Below, piece by piece: positions 11,291 through 21,440 of a stretch of DNA of 64,000 bases. The stretch is from Gonocerus acuteangulatus (lineage: Eukaryota; Arthropoda; Insecta; Hemiptera; Coreidae). Where the stretch lies: contig OX328128.1 of NCBI GenBank assembly GCA_946811695.1, forward strand, positions 23,718,758-23,782,757. Direction: 5' to 3'. Below the pieces are notes generated by a model. The model made no database searches. It was not told the origin of the DNA and was given only the letters and a program-made list of their open reading frames with translations. Each line of letters begins with the position of its first letter. The first letter of the stretch is position 1. The translations under genes and the position numbers were made by a program.

Positions 11291-12688
11291 CTAATCTTTA
11301 TGACAATTATATTTGTATTACTTGCCGTTTGGAGCCTCCTGCCCACATCGATCAAGATACACGTATTTTGGTGGTTATTGTAATGCGTAATGTGCTCAGC
11401 AAACGGCTTAGTGCTTTTTGTTTTCTGTGTACTACTAACAAATTCATAGATAAGATTTCGGGAAGTGTTTATCTGGTAGTTCAACTCGTGGACTTTATAC
11501 TATAATGTCCTCAACGGAATCAATTACCTGTGAGTTTATTTTTTCATCTCGTAAAAGTTGCTTGAGCTACTAGTAATTACCTCTAGACTGTAGTTTTCCG
11601 GCTACTCTTCAAGGGAGGTTACAGCTCCTACCACAAGGAGACTACATTCATTTAATATTCCACGAAGATCATTTGCAGTGACGTCATTAATAACTCTAAC
11701 TCACATCAGTGATAACTCCTATTCGAGGAGTCAATAAACAATTTAATTTTAGTCAAAAATTCCATTTATTCAAAATTGTAATTTTGCAGAAAAAATTGTA
11801 TGTATTATAAGTAAACTTTACATTTTATTCTTTTTTTACTTGAACACGCGTTGTTAAGTCTACTTAACAATTAAGACTTTAGTGAAAACATAACTTAACA
11901 CAGGTTTCCAAACGACACTAGGTATAAGAGCAGAAACGCGCAAAGATAACGCAGTTCCTCCGAGTCGAACTTTTTCCCCTCATTTTTCTTTTATCTCTTT
12001 TAAGAAAGAGAGAATATCATAGTGAAAAATTTCCTTCTTGATCGGGTCCGAAGGTAAAATCCCGTCGAGTGAATCAAACAGGTGTCCGCATTATGTCGAT
12101 TCAGTGTCATTAAACAGGACGGAGTTGTTTCCCTTCTTAACCAACAGTTAATTGACTTTGATCACGGTAATTTTTCTCCAAAGTCGATTATTGATTTGTG
12201 CAAATTAAAAGTATTTACTTCATTTTTATTAAAATACAAATTTATTAAATCAAATAATCATTTGGCGTAATATAGAATATTGGTGCATGCGGCATTTTAG
12301 TGCGTTTTCTTCAGCCATAATAGTGAGAAACCCGCTGAAAATCTTTGCTGATAAGAAATCTGTAAGTGATAAAAACTTGTAAGCCATAACAACCACCAAA
12401 CGACCGCCGCCAATTGTCGCCAAGCCATTGTCGCCATTTATATATATATATTGTTTCCTGTCAGCAGTAACCCTGCAAAAAGGCCATTTCGTTTGAGCTA
12501 ACCTTCCCATGCTCAGTGTAGATATATAATGTTTTAATACAGTACATTAATGGTAACACATAGTATCCATAAGATAATACATTAATTAAATGTAAATCTT
12601 ACTTTTTTTTTTTTTACTTTAATTCCAATTACATATTATCTTTCCATGTCCAATTAATAATCGTGCCGTTTAGGACACCACGTGAATG
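11291..12688. other. No gene recognised; one repeat-end fragment
   Basis: A 65-codon minus-strand frame near 11287-11484 has no recognised domain. At about 11933-11965 a minus-strand AGTCCG-family head (AACGCAGTTCCTCCGAGTCG on plus) is visible. The rest is AT-rich. Confidence 0.4.
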
Positions 12689-12692
12689 TATA

Positions 12693-12749
<57 letters not shown>
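12689..12749. repeat. (TA)n microsatellite
   Basis: About 30 TA units with one TG interruption near the left end. Confidence 0.95.
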
Positions 12750-12752
<3 letters not shown>

Positions 12753-14487
12753 CATTCCCTGCTATTTCAGTCCGTACCATGACCTAACATATCATGATTT
12801 ACTATATCCGACCACTGAATACCACATCGTATCACACCATACCGTACTATATATATGCAGTTTATTAGTTAACTGTAATATGTTCATCAATGAGACTAAA
12901 GAGATATTATGAAAAACAATTATTACTTCCAATCCTCCATAAGAGACATGTTGGCAGTAAGTACAGTTTTTACTGTGAGAATCCATAGTCAAAACGTTTT
13001 TATCATATTATTTGATTTGAATGTACAATATCTACCTTATCATATGGACGCCAATAATAACTAATTCTAATGACCTATAGATACCAGAAGCCAAGAGCCT
13101 ACAATAGTAGAAGAGAATACCCCAATCTACTGATAATATCTCGAGCGGGTTTCCTATTGTACCAAACAGTTCTAACTCCTTGTTCCTGTTACTAGTCGGA
13201 ACTTGCTACTGTTCCATAGTTCCCTGGTTCCATTGTTCGTGAGTAATCGATAAATTAAACTTGAAATGATTTTTAAATCGTTGAGCACCCTGAAATTTTA
13301 TTGGTTAAATATTTTAGGTGTATCCCATAGATAAATGACAGCATTAATTCCACCAACAATTATTAAAAATACTGTACCTGGCCACACTTTTTCCGTATGT
13401 ATTTCGATCCATCAAACTGCCTTTGATTGTCTAAATAGCCCCAAACTGTGGTTTTTAACATCGTTCTTGAAAATATATAACAATAAATGCCAATAACTCA
13501 TGACGTGATGTATTCATCTTGTCGTTATTATACATAGGATCCTCCTTGGGTAACTGTACGTGGGCACTATTGTTCCTATGTAAAGTCATATTAAGCATAA
13601 AACCTACAGGGTGACAAAAAATAATGGTCATCCGTTTGCCAGATGATTCTCCAATGCGGATCGGAAAAAATAACCCCCATATTGACCTCCGCAAAATTGA
13701 CCTTGAAATGTTATTCAAGGCCAATTTTTTTATTGCATATTTCGCATCTACGAGTCTTGAGGAAGAAAAGAGTCTACGGCACCATAGGTCAGAAATGACT
13801 CTTTATGGTAAAAATAACCATTAAGAACGTATACATGCTTGCGCAACATCAAACTACAAAAGAACGTAACAACTATCCGATTAAAACAATTTAACTAGAT
13901 TAGGAAAATATATTCAGATAAGAAACGGCGGTTCTGGCGTAGGAGAATCATCACCATTGTTCGGTTTGGCGGCCACATCACGTCCCGCCGATAAATTTTA
14001 TGCAAAGCCTTAAGGTCTACAATTCCTCGGAACTCCTAGAACAGATTTCAACTGCGAAATTTCCTTGATAGCGCTCTAAACACAAGATCCATTATTCAAC
14101 ACATTTTCTAGCGGAATTCTATTAAAATGTTATTGTACCTCTTGGTTTTGGTTGGAGAATTGGATAGATAGATATACATTTTTTTTTCTTACATTCTGAA
14201 AAAGAACAAAACAAAATAGAAGAAAAATTGGCTTCTTTATCTTTATCGATCTAGCGTAATAGATACCAAAAATTACACTCGTCATGCGATATCTATATGA
14301 CGAAATAATATTAAGGAAATATATTATAAATTAAATTGAATTGGGATATTTTTCCGTTTTGAACATTCTATTATTCCATATAAATGTTCTAAGCATTATA
14401 ACACTCACGAACAAGGGGAGTATTCTGTCGTGGGGTCACCGATCTGGTTCATTATTTTTCTGGTTATTTTGCATAGAAAAACATTCA
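12750..14487. other. No gene recognised
   Basis: Around 13600-13820 the phrases AGGGTGACAAAAAATAATGG and GACCTCCGCAAAATTGACCT look like part of a repeat, but no second copy is present in the window. The 89-codon minus and 66-codon plus frames here show no domain. Confidence 0.35.
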
Positions 14488-14744
14488 ACATATCGCACTA
14501 GTATTTCTAAAGTGACACAACTCAAAAATCGGTGTTTTTCAGTTATGACCTCAAAAGACACGGTAAATATATCTTTATAAACCATCAAAATTGTATTTAC
14601 ATAGCTTCAGAGCGTGTACACCAGAGGGCACTTGTGTCACTCTTCCTGTCTTAATGCTATGCCCCCTACATAGGCAAGAGTGACACATTTTCAGTTGAGT
14701 TTTATTTTGAGTTGTGTCACTTTAGAAATACCAGTGCGATATGT
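14488..14744. mobile_element. MITE-like inverted-repeat element, about 257 bp
   Basis: Left arm ACATATCGCACTAGTATTTC... (from about 14488) and right arm ...GAAATACCAGTGCGATATGT (to about 14744) are inverted repeats, with TCTAAAGTGACACAACTCAAAA shared in both arms. No coding capacity. Target duplication unclear. Confidence 0.7.
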
Positions 14745-14934
14745 CCGAGCGTTCCGTCCTTTATAGCCATAAAATGAAATAGGTTCAAAAATATTTTCAA
14801 CAGAGAAAGATTTCTCTTTATCATTCTAATAGATTTTTCAAGAAGAGATGCAGATAGTAAGCCGCCGAGGTGATAAGAAGTCAAGGAATAGGAAAAAAAA
14901 CAAATATACTGATAGCAATGAAAATAATATTATT
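14745..14934. other. Short linker
   Basis: Contains a minus-strand match to the CACCTCG(A/G)CGGC segment of the Penelope-like terminus at 11270; nothing else. Confidence 0.35.
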
Positions 14935-15210
14935 AACATCGGTTATAAAACACTTTTTGTGTGCTTACTAAGTAACACAATATTATAAAAAGACAAATAA
15001 ACGAAATATTTTCAAAGAATTTAGTTTATAATAAGGAAAAATTATCAAAGTAAAATAATATAATTACAGATAAACAGATGGATAATGATAAATCAGATAT
15101 AAATAATAAAAAAAATATAATTTTCTCTTTCTTTATCCGTAGTTCTGTAAATTTACTTTTAAATGTTTCATTACTTAATAGTACTCAAAATATGTTTTAT
15201 AACCGATGTT
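14935..15210. mobile_element. MITE-like inverted-repeat element, about 276 bp
   Basis: Starts AACATCGGTTATAAAACA and ends in its inverted match TGTTTTATAACCGATGTT with slight divergence just inside. The interior is AT-rich and non-coding. No clear target duplication. Confidence 0.65.
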
Positions 15211-15536
15211 TATGATCTAATATATTGTTTAATGTTTGTAATTATTCTCTTCGAGAATTGTCTATATTTGTTTTTTGTTTTTGTTTTTTAGCTGATAAAG
15301 ATTGCCATTATTCTTAGACGAATCTCACATATTCCTTCACTTCTTTATATATTTTTCTCCTCATATATTTGCAATCTATTTTTCTTGCAAATTTGACAAT
15401 CTTTCTTCGTTCTGCTCTCAAAATTACTTGTATTATAAAGTAAATTGTCATTATAATAAAAACATACAATTCTTTTGGGTATTTACAAACCTCACTGAAA
15501 AAATTCATTTAATTTCTGAGCATCAGTTTTATTTTT
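15211..15536. other. AT-rich, no gene recognised
   Basis: Overlapping 64-78-codon frames on both strands are low-complexity and not supported. It forms the pre-insertion flank of the LINE. Confidence 0.4.
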
Positions 15537-15551
15537 AATAGAACAAGAATG
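15537..15551 (+). repeat. Left target-site duplication of the LINE
   Basis: AATAGAACAAGAATG is repeated exactly at 20233-20247. The two copies bracket the element and its poly(A) tail. Confidence 0.93.
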
Positions 15552-15903
15552 ATAGTCCGTGTCAAGCATACGTGTGAGACACTGCGTTAAAATTAGCTCC
15601 ATCTTTAACTTCCAAAAAAAAGTGTTTAGTGGCCATATTTTCTTACGAAAATTGGCACAGTGACGCACGTTCTTGTAGAGAATACGTGTGTGAAATATTT
15701 CTCACCAGTATGTCACCATTTGCCTGGAAATTGTGAGTGAACATTGTATTATTCAGCCAAATCAAGCCCTCGCTACTAGCAATCCTAGTGGTGGGGGACT
15801 TGCCTGTGGTGACTCGCATCTTTAGCTAGGGTCCACAGTGCCCCTGCAGCTCAGGAGATACTTTTCCCGCTAAGGACTTCTCTCTCTCCTTACTGTTCAG
15901 CCA

Positions 15904-15977
15904 GCCAGCTTGGCTCAGAGTCAGAGCACTCGACTGCTAGTCGAAGTTATCAAGGTTCAATTCTCGCGCCTGACAAC

Positions 15978-15978
<1 letters not shown>
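15904..15978 (+). repeat. tRNA-like sequence in the LINE 5' region (SINE head?)
   Basis: GCTTGGCTCAGAGTCAGAGC resembles a tRNA D-arm/A box and GGTTCAATTC at 15954-15963 a B box. Between them CTCGA-CTGCTAG-TCGAA forms an anticodon-like stem-loop with GCT in the anticodon position. The acceptor stem does not pair, so it is not a working tRNA. It is followed at once by 76 T, so it may be a tRNA-derived SINE nested in the LINE or a pol III-type promoter relic belonging to it. Confidence 0.6.

Positions 15979-15979
<1 letters not shown>

Positions 15980-16055
<76 letters not shown>
15980..16055 (+). repeat. Poly(T) tract of 76 bases
   Basis: Uninterrupted T run between the tRNA-like segment and ORF1, 14 bp before the likely ORF1 start. 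Such a run would stop RNA polymerase III. The lysine-rich minus-strand frame across it is an artefact. Confidence 0.95.
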
Positions 16056-16058
<3 letters not shown>

Positions 16059-16069
16059 GATGCCAAAAT

Positions 16070-17388
16070 ATGTCGGATATGGAATCTAGTGATCAATTGA
16101 CATTCATTGAGTCCACTTCGGCACATGAAAGCAATGAACACACCCAAGGCAGGCGAAAAAGGCTTAGAAAAAAAAACATCTTCTACATTATCGCCGAAAG
16201 CTAAACAACTTAGGGAGTCTACAGACAACAAGGTGCAGGTTAACCCCCCAGCCGTTACTAAAAAACAGCGTTGGCCAAACACGTCAGGCAGATAATAAAC
16301 CCCCGAATATTTACCTGCGTAAGGTAAAAGACTTCAAATCGCTCGCCACAAAATTACACAACGTCGCTGGTCAAGATTTTAAATGCCGCGCTCGTTTTAA
16401 CGATATAGTCATCAGCTCAGAAAATAGCGATGCTTATAGAAAAATTGTTAAATACCTGAGATCTGTTGAAGCCGATTTCCACTGTTACCAGTTGCCCGAG
16501 GAGAAATCATACCGCGTCGTCATTAGAAATCTCCACTACTCAACCCCAACAGAAGACATTAAGATGGAGCTGTCTGAACGCGGGTACAACGTGAAGAGAA
16601 TCAGCAATGTGCTACATCCCATCACAAAAGCTCAGCTTCCCCTTTTTTTCGTTGATCTTGAAAAAACAGAAAAAAGCCGCGAAATATTCAAAGAGGAATT
16701 TTTGCAGTACACTAAGATTAAAGTTGAAGAGCCTCGTCGCCGGAAAGGACTGACGCAGTGTTTTAAATGCCAAGAATATAACCACACGCAAGGCTACTGC
16801 AACCATGCGCCTAAATGTGTGAAATGCGGTGAATCACATAATTCAAGAGACTGCACTAAATCAATTGAACTCCCGGCTTCATGTGCGAACTGCGGCGAAA
16901 ATCACCCTGCCAACTACCGAGGATGTCAGGTATACAGAACTCTCCGCGCACTGAAGTCACACAGAGAGCGGTCAAGATCCAGAGTGGCCAACCCACACCA
17001 GACGTCAACCACAGAAACTACCCGGAGAGATGCTTCAGGTCATCGCCCTCCACCACCGCATCAACCATTGAAGTCAACGCTGTCTCCACTCCACCGGCCA
17101 AATTTTTCCTATGCCTCTCTCCTCTCCTCATCCTTGAAACACCCAAAAGTAAAACCACTAACCACACCTTCCCCAAAAAATCCCACTCCTACTCAACCCT
17201 CGACCTCCCAGACGAATGATTTCTCGAAAAAGGTTGAACAAACTCCCAAGATACCTGATCCTCCAAAATCTCAAGACCCATTTACCATCATGTCCGCATT
17301 CCTCAATAAACTAGAAACAATGTTAACCCCACTTATTTCCCTTATGACTTCCCTTATAACCGACCTTCTCCCCAAACTACTTAAATGA
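16070..17388 (+). pseudogene. LINE ORF1, Gag-like zinc-knuckle protein (two apparent frameshifts)
   Basis: ORF1 of the Jockey-type element; proteins of this kind bind element RNA. The long open part runs to the TGA at 17386-17388. It holds a region resembling the PRE_C2HC-type domain seen in Jockey Gag proteins (about 16492-16740), then three zinc knuckles: CX2CX4HX4C at 16759-16800, CX2CX3HX4C at 16816-16854 and CX2CX3HX6C at 16882-16926. A Pro/Ser/Thr-rich tail follows. The frame is open without stop upstream of 16492 back to 16168 but has no ATG there; position 16492 is TTG, not a start. The likely start is ATG 16070, with one frame change at an A9 run (16168-16176) and another near 16285-16295. 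The first may be a sequencing error. Its stop overlaps the ORF2 start. Confidence 0.82.
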
Positions 17389-20057
17389 TCCCACCCCCTG
17401 CTCCTCTTACCATACTTCTATGGAATGCAAACGGACTTACAACAAGGCGACTTGAACTGGAACTTCTACTCACAGAAAAGGACATCGACATTGCACTGAT
17501 AACGGAAACACACTTACTCAACAAACACCATTTTTCAGTCCCAGGATACGCAACTTACAGGGCCGATCACCCAACTGTAGCCCACAACGGAGCAGCTGTA
17601 CTTGTGAAGAACTCACTGGCTCACCTTCTACACTCTGCAATCTCGACAGACAATATGCAGGTAAGTTCAATATCCCTTTCCCTTTCCTCCCAAAATTTCA
17701 TAATATCGGCTGCATATTTTCCCCCTAATAGTACCATCCACCATCCTGAATTCCTTTCACTATTCAGATCCTTTGGTCCTCGCTTCCTCATAGGGGCTGA
17801 TTTCAATGCGAAACATCCCAGATGGGGAAGCCGTCTCACAAACTCCCGTGGCAGAATCCTATACGACATCCTTCAATCCCAAAGCTACCAATCCATTTCC
17901 ACAAACTCTCCCACCTACTGGCCTACAGATCTCTCTCGAACTCCAGACTTGGTCGATTTCTTCATCTCTTCTTGCCTAGGAAGTATATCTTACTCTGTGC
18001 AGTCACTGCTTGACCTATCCTCCGATCACTCAGCCATTCTCCTTAAGCTTGATACCGTTCCTCAACCTCGTGCCCAGTATCCTAGCCTCATCCAAGGTCA
18101 TATCAACTGGAAATTATTCCAAGAAAACCTTACCGCTTCCATAGACCTTACTATTCCCCTTAAAATTCCATCAGATGTCGACAGTGCCGTTCTTACGTTT
18201 ACTGAAGCTATCCAGGAGAGTGTCATAAAATCGTGTAGACTAAGAACACACCTTCCTTCCAATCCTAAACCTCAGCTTCCAGACCACATACAGAACCTTC
18301 TAACCGCCAAGCGCCGAGCAAGAGCTCTCTGGCAGAGAACCCGCTATCCCTCCCACCGTTCCTCTTTCAATAGACTTTGTCGAGTCCTAAAAAAGACCCT
18401 TTCCGAACATCGATCCAAATCCTTCAATGATTATCTTCAAACACTATCCACAGAAGATAATTCCCTCTGGACTGCTACTCGGAAAATCCTCAAATTCCAT
18501 TCCGTTCCTCATCCTCTCGAACGCAGTGACGGCAGCTGGGCAAAGGCCGAACTATTCGCAACTCATCTAGAATCCACATTTTCCTCGCACCCAGAGACAA
18601 ATTCCACCCATGACCAGATTGTGTATGATCACCTTGACCACCCTCTTCCCCTCTCCCCTCCACCGAAAGCATTCAATCCAGCAGACGTAAAATATATCAT
18701 CAAACACCTCCCCAGAAAATCCCCTGGTTACGACCTTATCACAGCCCTCATCCTAAAAAACCTACCCCAGAAAGCCATAATCTTCCTTACCTACATCTTC
18801 AATTCAATCCTAAGAACTACTCACTTCCCCAAACCATGGAAACACTCCATAATAATTCTTATCCCAAAACCCCAAAAACCTCCAAATACACCATCCTCTT
18901 ATCGCCCTATCAGCTTACTCCCAACCATGTCCAAAATATTTGAAAAACTTTTTCTAAAGAGAATCCTTCCCATCGTTACATCCTCCAATTCTTTTCCTGA
19001 CCACCAGTTCGGTTTCCGCTTCCGTCACTCCACTATCCAACAATGCTTCAGCGTTGTTGACACAATATCCTACGCGCTTGAATGTAAAAACTACTGCACG
19101 AGTGCCTTCCTCGACGTCGCCCAAGCGTTCGATCGGGTTTGGCACCCGGGGTTGTTATACAAAGTAAAGCGTATTTTACCTCACACATATTACCTCATCC
19201 TTCAATCCTACCTCTCGCATCGTTCCTTTCAAGCAAGGTCTGGTATTACCTTGTCCTCCTCCCGACCCATATCCTCAGGCGTCCCACAAGGCAGCATCCT
19301 AGGTCCTGTCCTTTACCTCCTGTATACGGCAGACATCCCTACCCACCCATCTACACATATAACAACCTACGCCGATGATACAGCCATTTTTTCCTCTTCC
19401 CCCGATCCCTCTACAGCTTCTCAGCAATTACAGGAGCACCTTGAGTCTGTCGAGAAATGGTGCACCTTGTGGAAAATCACAGTGAATCCTGAAAAATGTT
19501 GTCACGTAACATTTACTCTTAATAAGAGCACTTGCCCTCCAGTCTTCATATGCAACAGTCAACTTCCTGTATCTAATGAGGTGCGTTACCTGGGACTTCT
19601 ACTAGACAGCAGACTCACATGGAACCCACACACACGACTAAAAAGACAAGAGCTGAACAGGAGATTTGGACTCTTAAGACGACTACTCGGCCCTACTTCA
19701 AAGCTTACGACACACAACAAACTTACTATATACAAAACTATAATTAGACCTATCTGGACTTACGGACTTGAATTATGGGGAACAGCAAAACACTCAAACA
19801 TACAACGAATACAAGCATTCCAATCCAAAGTCCTTCGTAGAATAGTTAATGCTCCCTTTTATGTCTCCAACAAAACCCTACACAATGACCTAAATATCCC
19901 CTTCGTAAAAGACCTCGCAACATCCAGATTCCTAACGTTCCATTCCAAATTGTCATCCCACCCAAATCCTAGAGGTCAATCCCTATCCACTCGGACCCAC
20001 CCTAAAGACCTTCCCAGGAGGCTTAAGAGACTTTGGCCCCGTGACCAGCTACCCTAG
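17385..20057 (+). CDS. LINE ORF2: APE endonuclease and reverse transcriptase, 890 aa
   Basis: Intact polyprotein that would nick target DNA and copy element RNA at the nick. The N-terminal APE-type endonuclease shows LLWNANGL (residues 11-18), ITETHL with the acidic residue at Glu41, GADFN near 137-141, PDLVDFFI near 190 and SSDHSAIL near 212-219. The reverse transcriptase shows SPGYDLI, SYRPISLLPTMSKIFEKL, FGFRFRHSTIQQ, FLDVAQAFDRVW (catalytic Asp near 577), GVPQGSILGPVLYLLY and TYADDTAIF (YADD near 662-665). The C-terminal region has VRYLGLLLDSRLTW and IVNAPFYVSNKTLHNDLNIP. No RNase H block follows, and the length is close to Jockey ORF2 proteins. ATG 17385 overlaps the ORF1 stop as ATGA, suggesting termination-reinitiation. 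All catalytic motifs look intact, so it may be active; this is inference. Confidence 0.95.
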   Translation: MIPPPAPLTILLWNANGLTTRRLELELLLTEKDIDIALITETHLLNKHHFSVPGYATYRADHPTVAHNGAAVLVKNSLAHLLHSAISTDNMQVSSISLSLSSQNFIISAAYFPPNSTIHHPEFLSLFRSFGPRFLIGADFNAKHPRWGSRLTNSRGRILYDILQSQSYQSISTNSPTYWPTDLSRTPDLVDFFISSCLGSISYSVQSLLDLSSDHSAILLKLDTVPQPRAQYPSLIQGHINWKLFQENLTASIDLTIPLKIPSDVDSAVLTFTEAIQESVIKSCRLRTHLPSNPKPQLPDHIQNLLTAKRRARALWQRTRYPSHRSSFNRLCRVLKKTLSEHRSKSFNDYLQTLSTEDNSLWTATRKILKFHSVPHPLERSDGSWAKAELFATHLESTFSSHPETNSTHDQIVYDHLDHPLPLSPPPKAFNPADVKYIIKHLPRKSPGYDLITALILKNLPQKAIIFLTYIFNSILRTTHFPKPWKHSIIILIPKPQKPPNTPSSYRPISLLPTMSKIFEKLFLKRILPIVTSSNSFPDHQFGFRFRHSTIQQCFSVVDTISYALECKNYCTSAFLDVAQAFDRVWHPGLLYKVKRILPHTYYLILQSYLSHRSFQARSGITLSSSRPISSGVPQGSILGPVLYLLYTADIPTHPSTHITTYADDTAIFSSSPDPSTASQQLQEHLESVEKWCTLWKITVNPEKCCHVTFTLNKSTCPPVFICNSQLPVSNEVRYLGLLLDSRLTWNPHTRLKRQELNRRFGLLRRLLGPTSKLTTHNKLTIYKTIIRPIWTYGLELWGTAKHSNIQRIQAFQSKVLRRIVNAPFYVSNKTLHNDLNIPFVKDLATSRFLTFHSKLSSHPNPRGQSLSTRTHPKDLPRRLKRLWPRDQLP

Positions 20058-20232
20058 CAGCGGTTTAAAACAGTGAAAATATAAATGTTAGCATATATTA
20101 GGAAGTGCCAATAATGATTGGTTCCTTCCATATACTATTCACTGAATGTACGCAAGACGATCACAATTAATTATTGTACTATATAAATTGTACAGATTTT
20201 AAATAAACATTTATTAAAAAAAAAAAAAAAAA
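20058..20232 (+). other. LINE 3' UTR and A tail
   Basis: Short AT-rich trailer with AATAAA at 20202-20207 and an A run from 20216 that merges with the right target duplication. Confidence 0.85.
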
Positions 20233-20247
20233 AATAGAACAAGAATG
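20233..20247 (+). repeat. Right target-site duplication of the LINE
   Basis: Exact copy of AATAGAACAAGAATG from 15537-15551. The first two A could equally belong to the tail. Confidence 0.9.
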
Positions 20248-21049
20248 GTGAAAAAAGTTGGGTGTAATATAGAACCCGGAGGGACGCCAGGTTTAATTGC
20301 CACTCGTGTACTGAGCGCCCCATTTATACCCAGGCTAGATTGTCGTGGAAAGGTAGAAAACAGACACATTCAGCATGCCTTTTGGTAGATATTAAATCCA
20401 AGAATACAATGCATTATCATGAATCTTGTGTAAAAGAAGGTCGAGGAATTTAATTAATATCTTACTTTATGTATTACATTATATTGGAGTGCTTAGCTCC
20501 ATGATAAAAGTACAGTAATAGTATAATAGGAATTACTAAAAGCTATTACTAAAATAGGAGATATAATTTGATGTGTGGAAAGTCTGGGACTTATTGAAGG
20601 GAGAAGTTAAAAACCTTTTATTAAACTCTGTATTTTTAGATCTATATTCTCGTGGTGAAATATTACTTTCTAACTTCTGGATCGAACCGGAGAAAAGCTA
20701 CTTTTTCTAGAAGCCTAATAGATTACACGGAATAGAACAGAATCGTTTTTAATTTATATCCCAGTAATGGAAGGAATAAATCAAAGTACTAGTAATTGCA
20801 GCACCCTTTCTATTGGCCACCAAGTTTCATGCATTCCACTTTATATTACCTTGGGACATTAGCAACTTATCAACCACGTTTGTGAACAATGGTTTTTTCA
20901 AACTTAAGGGACCGTTTTTAGCAAATTCTGAGCTTGCTTGTGAGGCGACAAATATCCATGAAATGACATTTAAAAATGTTTACTTACAAATCATTATAGA
21001 TCCTTACGTTTTAAGGTCTTCTGGATATTATCTTGTCGATTAGGTAATA
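20248..21049. other. No gene recognised
   Basis: AT-rich flank. A 76-codon open frame near 20813 has no recognised domain. Confidence 0.4.
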
Positions 21050-21440
21050 GCCAACGTTTCGCCAGACATTCCGTCGGCTTCCTCAGGATTCCTCCTGAGA
21101 ACGAAGGCAGATTTTAGGGCGGGTCGTATACCTAGTCGGGGTCGTAGGCGGCCTTTCCATACCTCTGATTGGTTCGCACTTTCTGTGCTGTTGGGTTCCG
21201 TGCAGTCAATCAAATCCTCACTTTTCTTGGGTTGACGGGACTCCATAATTTACTATGTTTGTAAATATCTTCTCTGTTGAAATTCTGGGAATGTTTCACA
21301 ATTTCGATCGCTCTTTGCATAAGCGTTTCTCGTGCGATAAATGCCTTAACCAGAACTTTAGTTTTTCGAACTCTACGAAGTGATTTTTGATCAAGAGGTG
21401 TTCAGTAACCGCTGATCTCCTTCCAGAATGTATAGATTCT
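21050..21440 (-). pseudogene. C-terminal remnant of a Penelope-like element
   Basis: Reverse-strand translation of about 21230-21400 gives ERSIEIVKHSQNFNRED-type and HSKLWSPVNP phrases; the pattern (basic region, EI.KH, NFNRED, W.PV) is typical of the region after the GIY-YIG endonuclease in Penelope-like retroelements. The frame is broken between 21300 and 21420. A plain open frame of 68 codons continues to 21040 and covers the hammerhead-like motif. Reverse transcriptase and GIY-YIG core were not found, so only the 3' end survives. Confidence 0.6.
21053..21086 (-). other. Hammerhead-ribozyme-like motif beside Penelope-like remnant
   Basis: On the minus strand CTGAGGA, one A, then a stem beginning GCC and ending GGC with an internal GACGGAATGTCT segment, then GAAACGTT. 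Position 7 of the CUGANGA box may be any base, so the core fits. It lies just 3' of the Penelope-like coding remnant. Confidence 0.45.

Larger units (their letters stand above)
15552..20232 (+). mobile_element. Nearly complete Jockey-type non-LTR retrotransposon
   Basis: A 4.7-kb unit bracketed by the 15-bp duplication AATAGAACAAGAATG. In order it contains a 518-bp 5' region, ORF1 (zinc-knuckle Gag-like, frameshifted), ORF2 (endonuclease plus reverse transcriptase, intact), a 3' UTR with AATAAA at 20202-20207, and an A tail running into the target duplication. Two ORFs, an APE-type endonuclease, no RNase H block after the RT and an A tail fit the Jockey clade. Perfect target duplications and an intact ORF2 argue for recent insertion. 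Two apparent frameshifts in ORF1 suggest either a dead copy helped in trans or sequencing error. Fragments of relatives lie at 2915-3370 and 56043-60560. Confidence 0.93.

Noticed and set aside
15977..16282. Minus-strand frame ending in a long lysine tract
   Set aside because: It is the complement of the T76 run and antisense of LINE ORF1.
16492..16494. ORF1 start at 16492
   Set aside because: The codon is TTG and the frame is open far upstream; a eukaryotic LINE ORF1 more plausibly starts at ATG 16070 with later frame breaks.
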